A stretch of 64,000 bases of DNA. Origin: Beijerinckia indica subsp. indica ATCC 9039. GTDB taxonomy: Bacteria > Pseudomonadota > Alphaproteobacteria > Rhizobiales > Beijerinckiaceae. This document shows positions 44,783 through 54,442 of this stretch, in pieces. Positions within the stretch are counted from its first letter, which is position 1, and each line of letters starts with the position of its first letter. The stretch is taken from positions 3,479,501 to 3,543,500 of the forward strand of contig NC_010581.1 in the NCBI RefSeq assembly GCF_000019845.1, written 5' to 3'. A program made the position numbers and the translations under genes. The notes under the pieces are model-generated. The model saw only the letters and a program-made list of their open reading frames with translations, ran no database searches and had not been told where the DNA came from.

Positions 44783-45655
44783 ATGAGCGCTGTCGCCCAA
44801 CTGCAATCTGAAGCCTCGTTCCCCCTCACGATCTCCCCCTTGCAGCCCACCATCGGCGCCGAGATCGCCGGCGTCGACCTGCGTGAACCCCTTACGCCTG
44901 CTTTGCGCGACGAGATCAAGGCGGCCATTCTCAAATACAAAGTCGTGTTCTTCCGTGACCAGCATATCACCCGTGAACAACAGGCCGCCTTCGCCCGTCA
45001 GTTCGGTCCGCTGTACACCCATCCGACGACCAAACAAACGGATACGGGAGTGGACGCCTCCATCCATCGGATCGCCGCCGTTGATTTTCAGCTCTATGAA
45101 AAAGAAGCGGCGGTGCGCGCAAAGGACGAAATTCAGGAATTCTATCATACTGATACGAGCTGGCGCTTGGTGCCGACCTGGGGCGCTGTGCTGCGTGCTG
45201 TGACTCTCCCGGACGTCGGCGGCGACACGATCTGGGTGGATGCCGGTCTTGCCTACCGCAATCTGCCTGATGACATTCGCGAGCGGCTCGAGGGCCTGCA
45301 TGTCACACATGATTTCCGCAACGCCTTGCTGTGCGCAGGCCATGATTATCCGATTGTTGCCCACAAGATCGTGCGGACTCACCGCGAGACCGGAGAGAAA
45401 ATCCTCTGGGTGAATTTCAGCCAGCATCCGACGATTATCGGGCTCGACCGAGCCGAGAGCCGTGCCCTGCTGGAAGAAGTCGCTGCCGTTTACCGCCGCC
45501 CGGAACATCAGGTTCGCTTCAGCTGGCGGCCGGGATCAATCGCCTTCTGGGATAATCGGGCGAGTGTCCATTATGCCGTCCGCAATTATGGCGATTTTCC
45601 ACGCCTGCTCGAACGCATCCTTATTCAGGACGAGAAACTCTACGCCGATCTGTAA
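44783..45655 (+). CDS. TauD-family Fe(II)/2-oxoglutarate dioxygenase (sulfonate or alkylsulfate)
   Basis: This is a 290-aa non-haem iron dioxygenase. The iron facial triad is visible as HTD (His122, Asp124) and the distal His263 in ASVHYAV; the 2-oxoglutarate-binding Arg falls in PRLLERILI. The N-terminal PTIGAEIAGVDLREPL and VVFFRDQHI are standard TauD blocks. Members release sulfite from taurine or cleave alkyl sulfates (AtsK) under sulfur limitation. AGGAG precedes the start. The next gene is a sulfonate-type binding protein 21 bp on. The exact substrate is not readable from sequence. Confidence 0.92.
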   Translation: MSAVAQLQSEASFPLTISPLQPTIGAEIAGVDLREPLTPALRDEIKAAILKYKVVFFRDQHITREQQAAFARQFGPLYTHPTTKQTDTGVDASIHRIAAVDFQLYEKEAAVRAKDEIQEFYHTDTSWRLVPTWGAVLRAVTLPDVGGDTIWVDAGLAYRNLPDDIRERLEGLHVTHDFRNALLCAGHDYPIVAHKIVRTHRETGEKILWVNFSQHPTIIGLDRAESRALLEEVAAVYRRPEHQVRFSWRPGSIAFWDNRASVHYAVRNYGDFPRLLERILIQDEKLYADL

Positions 45656-45676
45656 CATCACACCAAGGTGGCAATC

Positions 45677-46741
45677 ATGACGAGACGCATAACAGTGTTT
45701 TGCGCACGACGTACCCCTGTCATGCGTCTCGGTCTCCTTCTCGCCCTGGTTCTGTATGTGATTACCAGTCTATCGACCGTATGGGCCGACGACACAGACG
45801 TTTTGAAAATCGGCGATCAAAAGGGCGGCACGCATGCCTTGATGCAAGCGGCCGGTGTGCTTGATGACATTCCTTATCGTCTTGAATGGCGGGTCTTTGC
45901 GGCCGCCGCTCCCCTGACCGAGGCTTTGGCTGCGGGTGCCATTGATGCGGGCCTTTTGGGTGATGCACCATTTCTTTTCGCCTATGCGAGCGGCGCGCCG
46001 ATCCGGGTGATTGCAGCGGCGGCACCCGATGGCGAGAAAAGTGCGGGCGTGGCAATTCTCGTCCCCAAAAACTCGCAGATCAAATCACCTCAAGAGCTCA
46101 AGGGCCATTTGCTTGGCACGATCCGTGGTTCGGCCGGTCATCATTTCGCGCTCCTTGCGCTGGAACATTTCGGCATCGATCCACGCGATGTCAAATTCGT
46201 CTTTCTCGGCCCGGCTGAGGCCAAGGCCGCCTTGAGTACCGGCGCGATCGACGCCTGGTCGATCTGGGATCCCTACCTCACCCTAGCCGAAATGCAGGAT
46301 GGCGCGCGCCCCCTCGTTGATGGGCCGGAGGTGCCGCGAACCGGCTTCGTCATCGAGGCGGCCAATATTGACGCCATCAATAAGAAACAGGCGCTCCTTG
46401 AAAATTTTCTAGGCCGCTTCCGTCAAGCCAGGACTTGGCTCGGCACACATATCGCTGATTATGCGCAGGTATGGGCCAAGGAAACCGGCTTGCCTGTCGA
46501 GGTCGCGAATGTCGTCGCACAACGCCATTACGCATTATTCAAAAGGGATATTACCCTCGATCACACGCTGTCTGATCAGCTTGCGGCTGTGTTCGACATT
46601 TATCGCCGGCTCGGGGTCGTGACACTGGAGCATGGTGTGCCTGATATCGATAAGGCACTAGCACCAGTCTTCAATTCCGTTCTGTCAGCTTCTTCCAATC
46701 GGACAGGGCAATCCTTTTCGTCGCAAAAGATCACAGAGTAA
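45677..46741 (+). CDS. SsuA/TauA-like substrate-binding protein (sulfonate type)
   Basis: This is a 354-aa periplasmic protein with a signal peptide (about residues 1-38, cleavage near VWA). The body starts DVLKIGDQKGGTHALMQAAG and continues GAIDAGLLGDAPFLFAYASG, KSAGVAILVPKNSQIKSPQEL, LGTIRGSAGHHFALLALEHFG, GAIDAWSIWDPYLTLAE. This is the NMT1/SsuA/TauA fold for aliphatic sulfonates, taurine or sulfate esters. No permease or ATPase is adjacent. ATG 45677 has AAGGTG at 7 bases and is preferred to GTG 45668. It is probably co-transcribed with the dioxygenase and the receptor. Confidence 0.88.
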   Translation: MTRRITVFCARRTPVMRLGLLLALVLYVITSLSTVWADDTDVLKIGDQKGGTHALMQAAGVLDDIPYRLEWRVFAAAAPLTEALAAGAIDAGLLGDAPFLFAYASGAPIRVIAAAAPDGEKSAGVAILVPKNSQIKSPQELKGHLLGTIRGSAGHHFALLALEHFGIDPRDVKFVFLGPAEAKAALSTGAIDAWSIWDPYLTLAEMQDGARPLVDGPEVPRTGFVIEAANIDAINKKQALLENFLGRFRQARTWLGTHIADYAQVWAKETGLPVEVANVVAQRHYALFKRDITLDHTLSDQLAAVFDIYRRLGVVTLEHGVPDIDKALAPVFNSVLSASSNRTGQSFSSQKITE

Positions 46742-46794
46742 AATGACCATTTGCTGCCGATACGCATTCCCGAGCCGCAATCGAAAATACCTCA

Positions 46795-49302
46795 ATGAAA
46801 ACGCTCTACACATCCTATAATGACGACCCGCAATCCAAGCTTTTGGCCCAAGTCAATCGGGAACTGATTGCTATCAAGGCAGAGCGGCGCCATTGGCCTA
46901 ACGGAACAAGGCGCTCCTTAAACCACTGCCTCGCAATAAGTCATCTGTGGACAGGGCTTTGCCTCTCGCAATCCGTATTAGCCCAACAGGCTTCTTCCAC
47001 ACAAGCAACGCCCAGCGGAGCGCAATTACAGGTCGAGGATGTCCAAGTCATTGGATCCAATCAAGTTGATCAAAACCAAAATGTCCCGATACCGATAACA
47101 ACAATTTCGGCCAGTCAAATCCAAGCGACACATGTCTTCAATCTGCGCCAGATAGCGGCGCAAGTGCCAAGTCTCCAGATTCAAGGCTTCAATCCACGCA
47201 ATGCCACATTAACGATCCGTGGCCTGGGCAGCAATACCGGTATCGTGAACTCAGGCCTGGAACAGGGTGTCGGAATCTATATTGATGGCGTTTATTATGC
47301 GCGTCCCGCAATTACCGTTTTTGATCTCTGGGATCTCAGCGGCGTCGAAGTGCTGCGTGGCCCGCAAGGGACGGCCTTTGGTAAAAATGCGACTGCGGGA
47401 GCCATTAATATTTCCACAGAGCTGCCGACCTTCGCGCGGACGATGAAGGCAGATTTTTCCGTTGGAAACTGGGGATATACGCAATTTCGCGGCGCTGTCA
47501 GCAGCCGTATCGCGGATAGTGATTTTGCTTTCCGTCTTGCTGGCTATGTCACGAACCGAAATGGCAATATCTATAATTCCACTCACCACGAATATTGGAA
47601 TGATCTTCATTCAGGAGGTGTCAAGGCACAGATCCTTTTTGAACCCAGTGAAGATCTCCGTGTCCGTGTGATTGGAGATTACAATGCACAAAAAGAGGAA
47701 AGCGGCTTTTCCATTATCAAACAAGCCTTGCCGACAACACTTGCTAATGGATCAAGTGTCGTCGGTTATTATGAAAAAGCTGCACGTTTTCCAGACTATA
47801 ATGCTGTGATTGCCAATCCTTCTGACCGTGTGACACCGATTGATTCTGATCATACCCTTGTCATGAACACAGGCGGCATTTCGGTTCAGGCCGATGCGAA
47901 GATCTTCGACGCACACCGCTTGACCTCGATCACCGCCTTTCGCTGGTGGGGCTGGAACTCCTCACTGGATGGTGACTCCCTGGGGCTGCCGATCCAGACC
48001 GCGGCCAATCTGCCGACGTTCCAGCGACAGGTCAGCCAGGAAATCCGTCTCGCCTCCCCTGAAGGAGGAGCGCTCGACGGTCATCTTGATTATACGCTCG
48101 GCTTTTTCTATTTCTGGCAACATAATCGAGAGCATCAGTACAATGCCTGGGGACAGGCCGCGAGTACCTGGTATCTTGGTGCCAACGCTCCCATCTCGGC
48201 CTTGAATGGCCTGACGTCCCTCGGCGATATTTCTTCGACAACGAACAGCTATTCTGGTTTTGGTCAGGCCACTTTTCATATCCTGCCAGATTTCGACCTG
48301 ACGGCAGGTCTGCGTTACAATGACGATGTCAAGAACGGAACCTACAATGCCTGGCAGGGAAACAACGCGGTTCCAATCGCGCAACTGCCCGCTGCTTATC
48401 AAGCTTCCGCGGCGAGTCTGCGGAATAATCTAGCACCCACCACAGCCTATTCGGCCTTTGCTGAGAGCGGGAATTTTTCTGGCACCGCCAAATTGTCCTA
48501 CCGCTTCAACGACCAGCTTTTTGGTTACGCAAGTTATGCGCATGGATTTATCGGCCCAGGACTCAATCTCACTCCTGTGACTGGAACGTCCGGGATTAGT
48601 CCGGTTGTCGCGCCGGAAACTGTCGATTCCTACGAAGTCGGTGTCAAGACCGATTGGTTGGATCACCGACTCAGCCTCAATGCCAATTTGTTTCTGCAAC
48701 TGGCCGATAATTACCAAGCATCCACCTATGCCTATATTGGATCCCGTTATGTCTCTTATATCGGTAATGTCGGGCGGATCAGGACGCGCGGCTTTGAGAT
48801 CGATTCCCATGCACAAATTACAGATGATCTGACGGCGACATTTTCGGCCACCTATAATGATGCGACCTTTCTTTCCTATCCCAAGGCGCAATGTCCGTTT
48901 GCCTATTCCTATCTATCGACCTGTGATCTTTCTGGCCAACCTCTCACCGGCGTTTCTCGCTTCGCTCTCTTTCTTGGCGCGGAATACAAGCATTCCATAG
49001 GGCATTATGCAGACCAGGATATTATTGGTTATATCGGTGGAGATTTGACCTATCGCTCATCGTTCTTTTCCACACTCAATGATGACCCTTTTGGTCTCGT
49101 GCCTGCCTATAGTGTCATCGGCCTCCACGCCGGCTTCCGCACACAAGATGGTAATTATGATGTAGCCTTCTGGGTGAAGAATCTCGCCAACACGACTTAT
49201 TACGCGCAAATCTCTGTTGGCAGCTCCAGTGCGGTGCCCGTGGCGACAGCAATCCTTGGTGATCCACGTCAGGTTGGCATGACAATCAGTGCCAAGTTCT
49301 AA
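46795..49302 (+). CDS. TonB-dependent outer-membrane receptor
   Basis: This is an 835-aa receptor. The unusually long N terminus (about 65 residues before QQASS) contains the export signal. A plug domain follows (VEDVQVIGSNQVDQNQNVPI, FNLRQIAAQVPSLQIQGFNP, IRGLGSN, VEVLRGPQGTAFGKNATAGA), then a 22-strand-type barrel ending in GDPRQVGMTISAKF, with the terminal aromatic. The TonB box may be the VEDVQVIG segment. The plug and barrel resemble the FecA/FpvA-unlike, catecholate-unlike receptors often found with sulfonate or sulfate-ester genes. Position 53 bp after the binding protein suggests import of an organosulfur compound. This is an inference; iron chelates remain possible. Confidence 0.9.
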   Translation: MKTLYTSYNDDPQSKLLAQVNRELIAIKAERRHWPNGTRRSLNHCLAISHLWTGLCLSQSVLAQQASSTQATPSGAQLQVEDVQVIGSNQVDQNQNVPIPITTISASQIQATHVFNLRQIAAQVPSLQIQGFNPRNATLTIRGLGSNTGIVNSGLEQGVGIYIDGVYYARPAITVFDLWDLSGVEVLRGPQGTAFGKNATAGAINISTELPTFARTMKADFSVGNWGYTQFRGAVSSRIADSDFAFRLAGYVTNRNGNIYNSTHHEYWNDLHSGGVKAQILFEPSEDLRVRVIGDYNAQKEESGFSIIKQALPTTLANGSSVVGYYEKAARFPDYNAVIANPSDRVTPIDSDHTLVMNTGGISVQADAKIFDAHRLTSITAFRWWGWNSSLDGDSLGLPIQTAANLPTFQRQVSQEIRLASPEGGALDGHLDYTLGFFYFWQHNREHQYNAWGQAASTWYLGANAPISALNGLTSLGDISSTTNSYSGFGQATFHILPDFDLTAGLRYNDDVKNGTYNAWQGNNAVPIAQLPAAYQASAASLRNNLAPTTAYSAFAESGNFSGTAKLSYRFNDQLFGYASYAHGFIGPGLNLTPVTGTSGISPVVAPETVDSYEVGVKTDWLDHRLSLNANLFLQLADNYQASTYAYIGSRYVSYIGNVGRIRTRGFEIDSHAQITDDLTATFSATYNDATFLSYPKAQCPFAYSYLSTCDLSGQPLTGVSRFALFLGAEYKHSIGHYADQDIIGYIGGDLTYRSSFFSTLNDDPFGLVPAYSVIGLHAGFRTQDGNYDVAFWVKNLANTTYYAQISVGSSSAVPVATAILGDPRQVGMTISAKF

Positions 49303-49346
49303 AGGCCTTGTCGCAAAAATTTTGCAAGCGATAGATGGCTGAGGTG

Positions 49347-49528
49347 TCAATGCTCAACAGCGGGCCGACTGACCAGGCCTGATGGGCGATTTGCAAGACT
49401 GGTCAGTGTTTCACCAGAGAAGAGGATGATCCGAGCCGCTGAACATGAACGGTCGGCACAGTCGGCAATGCCAACAAACTCTTGCGATCTTCGGCTGAGA
49501 TGATGACGCTAAAGGTCAGAGCCATCAT
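49347..49528 (-). pseudogene. IS630-family transposase N-terminal remnant
   Basis: On the minus strand from 49528, the frame reads VIISAEDRKSLLALPT...TVHVQR, then after a one-base frameshift ARIILFSGETLTSLANRPSG followed by LVSRPAVEH and a stop. This matches the N-terminal helix-turn-helix of IS630-type transposases (AEDR..L..L..R....RARIVL.SAEG.T...IA...G.SR..V). It is frameshifted and truncated, so it is dead. It lies between the receptor gene and tRNA-Arg. Confidence 0.5.
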
Positions 49529-50120
49529 GCCGCCAGACTAGCATAGTCCTCAGATTCGAAGCCTGCGTCAGCGTCAGTGCGCTCGCTAAGAAAAGCCGGC
49601 CGGCAAGCAATGTCCGGAACGCCCGATCGCGGACGACAAGACGGTCAAAGTGACGGTGGAGCGGCCCGCAACCCTCCATTGCGACTGCCCCCCTACACCG
49701 AGATTCTTGGCGTCGTTGCGATCACGACGACGTCGGTAACGATATAGGTCCGGTGACGCATTGCCTTCGCTTATGGGACAGTGCTGCCGACACATTGACG
49801 AGAGTAGAATCTATGTGGCGATACCTGTCAGATAACGTCAGGTAGCCTATGGCCTAGCTGGCCCTCTTCGCATTTATGTCGTCGGAGGAATCCGCATTCT
49901 CTGGCTCACCCACCGGCATGGGCGTGACGCACGTGGGTTTTCGTGGAGCCTTGCGCCGCTAAAGGTAAATAGGCAGTCGCAGAGCTATTCTGAAGGGCGA
50001 ACTCTGGCGCCCCGCGCCTCATCGGCGACCAGCATCCCTGTGGTCAGGGTCGACGGGGTCAAGAACCCCGCTTGGCGAACCAGCTGCGCTGCTTCTTTCT
50101 TTGAGAACGGAGATAAGGAG
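49529..50120. other. Gene-free region between transposase debris and tRNA-Arg
   Basis: About 600 bp with no intact gene. Several short frames on both strands have no ribosome-binding site and no recognisable domain. The region looks degenerate and is probably residue of past insertions next to the tRNA gene. Confidence 0.45.
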
Positions 50121-50123
50121 AAT

Positions 50124-50142
50124 GCCAGTCTCGTTGAGAGAC

Positions 50143-50146
<4 letters not shown>
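50124..50146 (-). terminator. Terminator hairpin of tRNA-Arg
   Basis: GCCAGTCTC and GAGACTGGC pair around a 5-base loop and overlap the CCA end of the tRNA on the minus strand, followed by ATTCTCC. Confidence 0.6.
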
Positions 50147-50219
<73 letters not shown>

Positions 50220-50391
50220 AACGCGCGCACTTTAGCCCAGTTTGACGGCAAACGCCAAGGGGCTTCCTGATAAAAGTATTCTTCACGCCCCCTCTTGAGA
50301 GGGAACGGCTTTTGCTTCGATCTCAATGGCTTATGATCGATGGCACCACGCCGGTCATGCCCCGGCGAAAGAAACTGGAGAGAATCACACG

Positions 50392-51012
50392 ATGGAAGTG
50401 CCCGATGCCCGGCTGCACGCGCCAGCGGCGTTGCGCAATCGCGATCCGATTCTCGCTATTCTCCAGGCCCATCTGCCGCCGCAGGGACATTTGCTGGAAA
50501 TCGCCAGCGGGTCCGGCGAACATTGCATCTATTTCGCCCGCGCCCTGCCAGACTATATCATCCAGCCGAGTGATCAGGATCCCAAGGCCCGTGCGAGCAT
50601 CGAAGCTTGGATCGCCGCTTCGGGTGTGCCCAACGTCCTGCCGCCCCTGGCCCTCGACGCCACGGCCCCAAATTGGATAAGCGCCCTGGGAAACTGGGCC
50701 CCGACCACCATCCTGTGCATCAATATGATCCATATTTCGCCCTGGGAAGCCACCGAAGGTCTTTTCAAGGGCGCGGCCTTACTGCTCTCGCCTGGCCAAT
50801 TTCTATTCACCTATGGCCCCTATAAGCGCGAGGGCCAGCATACAAGCGAAAGCAATGCGCGCTTCGATGCGGATTTGCGTCGCGAAAATCCGCGATGGGG
50901 CATTCGCGATCTTGAATCCGTCACCGCTTGCGCAAAGGAGCATGGCTTTGGCGCGCCCGAGGTGGCGCAAATGCCGGCCAATAATCTCACGCTGACATTT
51001 CGACGGTTGTGA
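50392..51012 (+). CDS. DUF938 family SAM-dependent methyltransferase-like protein
   Basis: This is a 206-aa cytoplasmic protein. The SAM-binding motif I is LLEIASGSGEHCIYFARALP, with an acidic post-motif (QPSDQDP), and later INMIHISPWEATEGLFKGAA and LFTYGPYKREGQHTSESNARF, which define DUF938. Family members are predicted class I methyltransferases of unknown substrate. GGAGAG precedes ATG 50392; the frame is open 22 codons further upstream without similarity. It ends 6 bp before the convergent kinase gene, with no obvious terminator between them. Confidence 0.9.
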   Translation: MEVPDARLHAPAALRNRDPILAILQAHLPPQGHLLEIASGSGEHCIYFARALPDYIIQPSDQDPKARASIEAWIAASGVPNVLPPLALDATAPNWISALGNWAPTTILCINMIHISPWEATEGLFKGAALLLSPGQFLFTYGPYKREGQHTSESNARFDADLRRENPRWGIRDLESVTACAKEHGFGAPEVAQMPANNLTLTFRRL

Positions 51013-51018
51013 CCGCAA

Positions 51019-52746
51019 TTATGCGTCGCTCTCCAGCGGGATCAGGAGATGCAACCGAAAACCCTTGGGGTCGTAATCGGCTGTCACTTCGGCGCGGATC
51101 TGCTGTGAAAGGACACGCTGCAGCAACATGGAACCGAACCCCTGCGCCAAAGGCGGTGTAACGAGAGGACCGTCGCTTTCCTCCCAATCGCAAGACAAAG
51201 CGTCGGTGCCATCCTTCTTGGTCAGGGACCATGTGACCTTGAGCCGCCCCTCATCATGAACCAGCGCGCCATGTTTGACAGCATTGGTGGTCAATTCATG
51301 AATGGCCATGCCGAGCGGCACGCCGATTTGCGAAGGCAGATCGACGGCCGGGCCGGAGAGCATGATCCGGCCACCGCGATCAAGACCATAAGGCTCCAGT
51401 TCCTGGACGAGTAAATGCCGGAACTCGACCGATTGCTGTAATTCCTCGGTCATGGCCGCGTGGGTCTTCGCCAGCGAGGCGATGCGGCCAGCAAAGGCGG
51501 CTTGAAAATCCTCGATCGAGGCCGAGCTTTTCGCCGTCGTGTTCATCACTCCTTGCACAATGGCAAGGGTATTACGCACGCGGTGATGCAGTTCACGAAT
51601 CAGAAGCGCCTGGTAATCTTCCGCCAGAACCTGATCGGTCACGTCATTGCCGACAATGAAAATACCATTGACCTCGCCCTCGATCCCCAAAATGGGCTGC
51701 AAGACGAAATCCAGATAATGGTCATGCAATGGTCCTTCAGAATCATCATCATCATGCAGCTGAACTTTCATCCTGCGGCCGAGGAAAGCCTTGCCGGTCT
51801 TGAACACATGATCGAGCAGCGCGACATAATGTTGATCTGCAATCTCAGGCAGAATGTCCGCGACGGTCTTGCCGACGAGGTCTCGTTTACCCACCAGTTT
51901 GAGCGAGGCAAGGTTGGCCAGCTCGAAACGATGGTCCGGCCCGCGCAGGACGGACATGAAACTCGGTGCCTGCATGAAGAGGCCACGCAGATGATGGGTT
52001 TCGGCGAGCAGGCTTTCGTTCAGGCTTTCAAGTGGCGTTTCGGGGTTGAAACCGTCTTGGCATACTCCGCTCCCTATAGGTAGGGACGCGGAAGGGAATT
52101 GCGTCGTGGCGACAGCCGTCATGTCCTGGGCATTTTGCAGAATGAAAGCAATCTTGCCGTCAGCGTCCCGTAGCGGGCTATGCGTGAAGCTCCAGTAACG
52201 TCGTTCGAGCGCGCCATCGACATGGATCGGCAAGCGCAAGAGAGGCATGACATCTTTCACATTGTCCGAAAGCACGCGTTCCAACGAGGCCTCGATCAGA
52301 ACGCGTACCGATCCGTCCATGCAAAAGATCCCGGCAAGCGTCTTTCCCAAAACCTCGGGCGTTTGCCGCGTGATCTTCCGATAGGCCCCGTTCATCGCGA
52401 CAATGGTCTGGTCCGGAGCGAGAACCATAAGAGGGATCGGCAAGGTCTCGAAGAGCGCTTGGAAGTCCAGGGTATCATCAGAAGGTCTCACGCGGCGACT
52501 CCGATGCTCACGCGGCAACGCCACGGACGGTCCTGTCGCGCCAATGTCCGTTTCCTCCCGTTTTGGTTTGTCCATGCGGGATGGATCATTCGCATCCCGC
52601 TGCCCATCGTCGCAGCCAATATCACACGGCAAAAAGGTCGAGGGCTCGGTCGGTTGGATAGCATGCGTCGATCTCATGGCCCGAATTCTGGTTCCAAGCT
52701 CTTGTTCATCCTCGTTCACACGCGGCGTCGGGTCCTCGATAATCAT
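51019..52746 (-). CDS. PAS-domain sensor histidine kinase, HWE family
   Basis: This is a soluble kinase of about 575 aa. The N-terminal 85 residues are low-complexity. PAS domain 1 (about 95-215) begins FQALFETLPIPLMVLAPDQT, and PAS domain 2 (about 250-375) begins RGLFMQAPSFMSVLRGPDHR. The kinase core starts with LIRELHHRVRNTLAIVQGVM, with the phospho-acceptor at His387, and has the N box ELTTNAVKHGAL, CDWEESDGP and GFGSMLLQRVL. ELHHRVRN and the WEE element place it in the HWE class, common in alphaproteobacteria for light, stress or redox sensing. No response regulator is adjacent. The start is uncertain (52746, or TTG 52782). Confidence 0.9.
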   Translation of the reverse strand: MIIEDPTPRVNEDEQELGTRIRAMRSTHAIQPTEPSTFLPCDIGCDDGQRDANDPSRMDKPKREETDIGATGPSVALPREHRSRRVRPSDDTLDFQALFETLPIPLMVLAPDQTIVAMNGAYRKITRQTPEVLGKTLAGIFCMDGSVRVLIEASLERVLSDNVKDVMPLLRLPIHVDGALERRYWSFTHSPLRDADGKIAFILQNAQDMTAVATTQFPSASLPIGSGVCQDGFNPETPLESLNESLLAETHHLRGLFMQAPSFMSVLRGPDHRFELANLASLKLVGKRDLVGKTVADILPEIADQHYVALLDHVFKTGKAFLGRRMKVQLHDDDDSEGPLHDHYLDFVLQPILGIEGEVNGIFIVGNDVTDQVLAEDYQALLIRELHHRVRNTLAIVQGVMNTTAKSSASIEDFQAAFAGRIASLAKTHAAMTEELQQSVEFRHLLVQELEPYGLDRGGRIMLSGPAVDLPSQIGVPLGMAIHELTTNAVKHGALVHDEGRLKVTWSLTKKDGTDALSCDWEESDGPLVTPPLAQGFGSMLLQRVLSQQIRAEVTADYDPKGFRLHLLIPLESDA

Positions 52747-53100
52747 CAAGGACCAGCGGGCGTTCCATGGTCCGAGGGACAAGATTGCCTGTCAATGCGC
52801 GGCGTACCGTTTGGTTCGGTGTTGTGGACAAGCTTAAACAAACTCTTTAGGATAACTTCATTAAATCCGAAACCGGGTGACGGTTCCCGCCCCTCTGTTT
52901 CCGGCAATAAAGTGCCCCTGCCTCCGGGGAACGCATAAGATATTTCGCTAAACGGTTCTCGGGCGGAGCGGCCATCGCGCCTCCCAGTGCCTGTTGCCTA
53001 TAGGGTGGGAACGGCAATCAGGCTCCTTTATACCGTCGTCTGCTAAGCCAAAAGCCTCGGCTTTCGGTGGCATACACGGGTCCCGCCGAGGGTTTCTTTC
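52747..53100. other. Intergenic region between kinase and efflux operon
   Basis: No gene is seen. The 354 bp should contain both divergent promoters. No clear operator or TetR-type repressor gene is present for the efflux operon. Confidence 0.4.
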
Positions 53101-54381
53101 TTGCGCCTCTTGCGTTTCTCTTCCTCTTGTCTTTTTCTCATCCAGGCCTCCGTCGCCGTGGCGCAAATGCCTCCCGCCGGACCACCTGCCGTCGGCGTGG
53201 CGCGGGTCGAAAAAAAGCCGATCACCCAAACCAATGAATTTCTAGGCCGTATCCAGGGTATCGAACGCGTCGATATTGTCGCGCGTGTGACCGCCTTCCT
53301 CGATGAGGTCGCGTTCCGGGACGGTGCCGAGGTCAAGACCGGCGATGTCCTCTATCGGCTCGAACGGGGTCCCTTCGAGGCGACACTCGCCGCACGCCAA
53401 GCGGTCGCCGACCAGTTTCGCGCCCAGCTCACCAATGCCAAGATCGCCCTGGCGCGCGCCGAGGCCCTGTTACGAACGCCTGCCGGCACGCAGGCGAATG
53501 TCGATACGGCGACCGCCAATTCCCGCGCCCTGGAAGCGCAGGTGCAAGGCGCGGAGGCCGACACGAAAAACGCACGGATCAATCTCGATTATACGACCAT
53601 TACCTCCCCGATTGACGGCAAGATCGGCCGCACGGCCGTACGCATCGGCAATGTCGTCAGCCCCTCGAGCGGCACGCTCGTCACAATCGTCGGGCAAGAC
53701 CCGATGTATGTCGTCTTCCCTGTTTCGGTACGCACTATTCTCGATCTGCGTGATCGCTATCGCACGCAATCAGAGAAAGATCCGGAGCATACAGGCCAGC
53801 TCGTCGTCCGTCTGCGGCTGCCTGATGGCCGCATGTATGGACAGACCGCGCATGTGGATTTCATCGACAATAGCGTGCAGTCCGCAACCGATACGATCCT
53901 TTTGCGCGCGACGATTGCCAATCCCCTCATTCCCGTCAACAGCGCCACACCGAATTCGCTGCGCGAATTGACGGATGGCGAATTCGTCAATGTCGTCCTC
54001 GAAGGCGCGCAGCCGATCGTCGTCCTGGCCATTCCCCGCGCCGCTGTGCTCACCGATCAAGAAAGCGATTTCGTCTATATCGTCGATAAAGAGGGCAAGG
54101 CACAGCGCCGCAATATCAAGCTGGGACAATCAACGCCCACCGTCGCTTCGGTCATTACCGGCCTCCAGGAAGGCGAACTCGTGATCGCCGAGGGCTTGCA
54201 AAACGTCCGTCCGGGCCAGCCTGTCTCGGCGAGCCCGATGACCCCTGGCCCCTCGCTCGGTCCTGAAACAGCCGCACCCGGGACAGGTACATCTGGAACC
54301 GCGACACCAGTCACCAAAGCACCAGGAACCAAAGCGCCCAGCGAATCCGCCCCCTCTCGCGCCGCGCCTGAAAAACCCTGA
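53101..54381 (+). CDS. RND efflux periplasmic adaptor (MFP/HlyD family)
   Basis: This is a 426-aa periplasmic adaptor that joins the RND pump to an outer-membrane channel. It has a signal peptide (about residues 1-21), a first lipoyl half (FLGRIQGIERVDIVARVTAF, LYRLERGPF), a helical hairpin (about 95-165, coiled coil) and the second lipoyl half (TITSPIDGKIGRTAVRIGNV). The beta-barrel and membrane-proximal domains follow (AVLTDQESDFVYIVDKEGKA). The C-terminal tail is Pro/Thr/Ala-rich. The start is a TTG with GAGGG upstream. It precedes the pump gene by 61 bp. The usual partner outer-membrane factor is not in this window. Confidence 0.93.
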   Translation: MRLLRFSSSCLFLIQASVAVAQMPPAGPPAVGVARVEKKPITQTNEFLGRIQGIERVDIVARVTAFLDEVAFRDGAEVKTGDVLYRLERGPFEATLAARQAVADQFRAQLTNAKIALARAEALLRTPAGTQANVDTATANSRALEAQVQGAEADTKNARINLDYTTITSPIDGKIGRTAVRIGNVVSPSSGTLVTIVGQDPMYVVFPVSVRTILDLRDRYRTQSEKDPEHTGQLVVRLRLPDGRMYGQTAHVDFIDNSVQSATDTILLRATIANPLIPVNSATPNSLRELTDGEFVNVVLEGAQPIVVLAIPRAAVLTDQESDFVYIVDKEGKAQRRNIKLGQSTPTVASVITGLQEGELVIAEGLQNVRPGQPVSASPMTPGPSLGPETAAPGTGTSGTATPVTKAPGTKAPSESAPSRAAPEKP

Positions 54382-54442
54382 ACGCGGCGCGCCGGTTCAC
54401 GCCGGCGATGCGATCGTTTTCCTCTTCATGAAATGAAGCGCC

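Noticed and set aside
49586..49795. Minus-strand 69-codon frame near tRNA-Arg
   Set aside because: No start signal or similarity that I can recognise; it sits in degenerate sequence.
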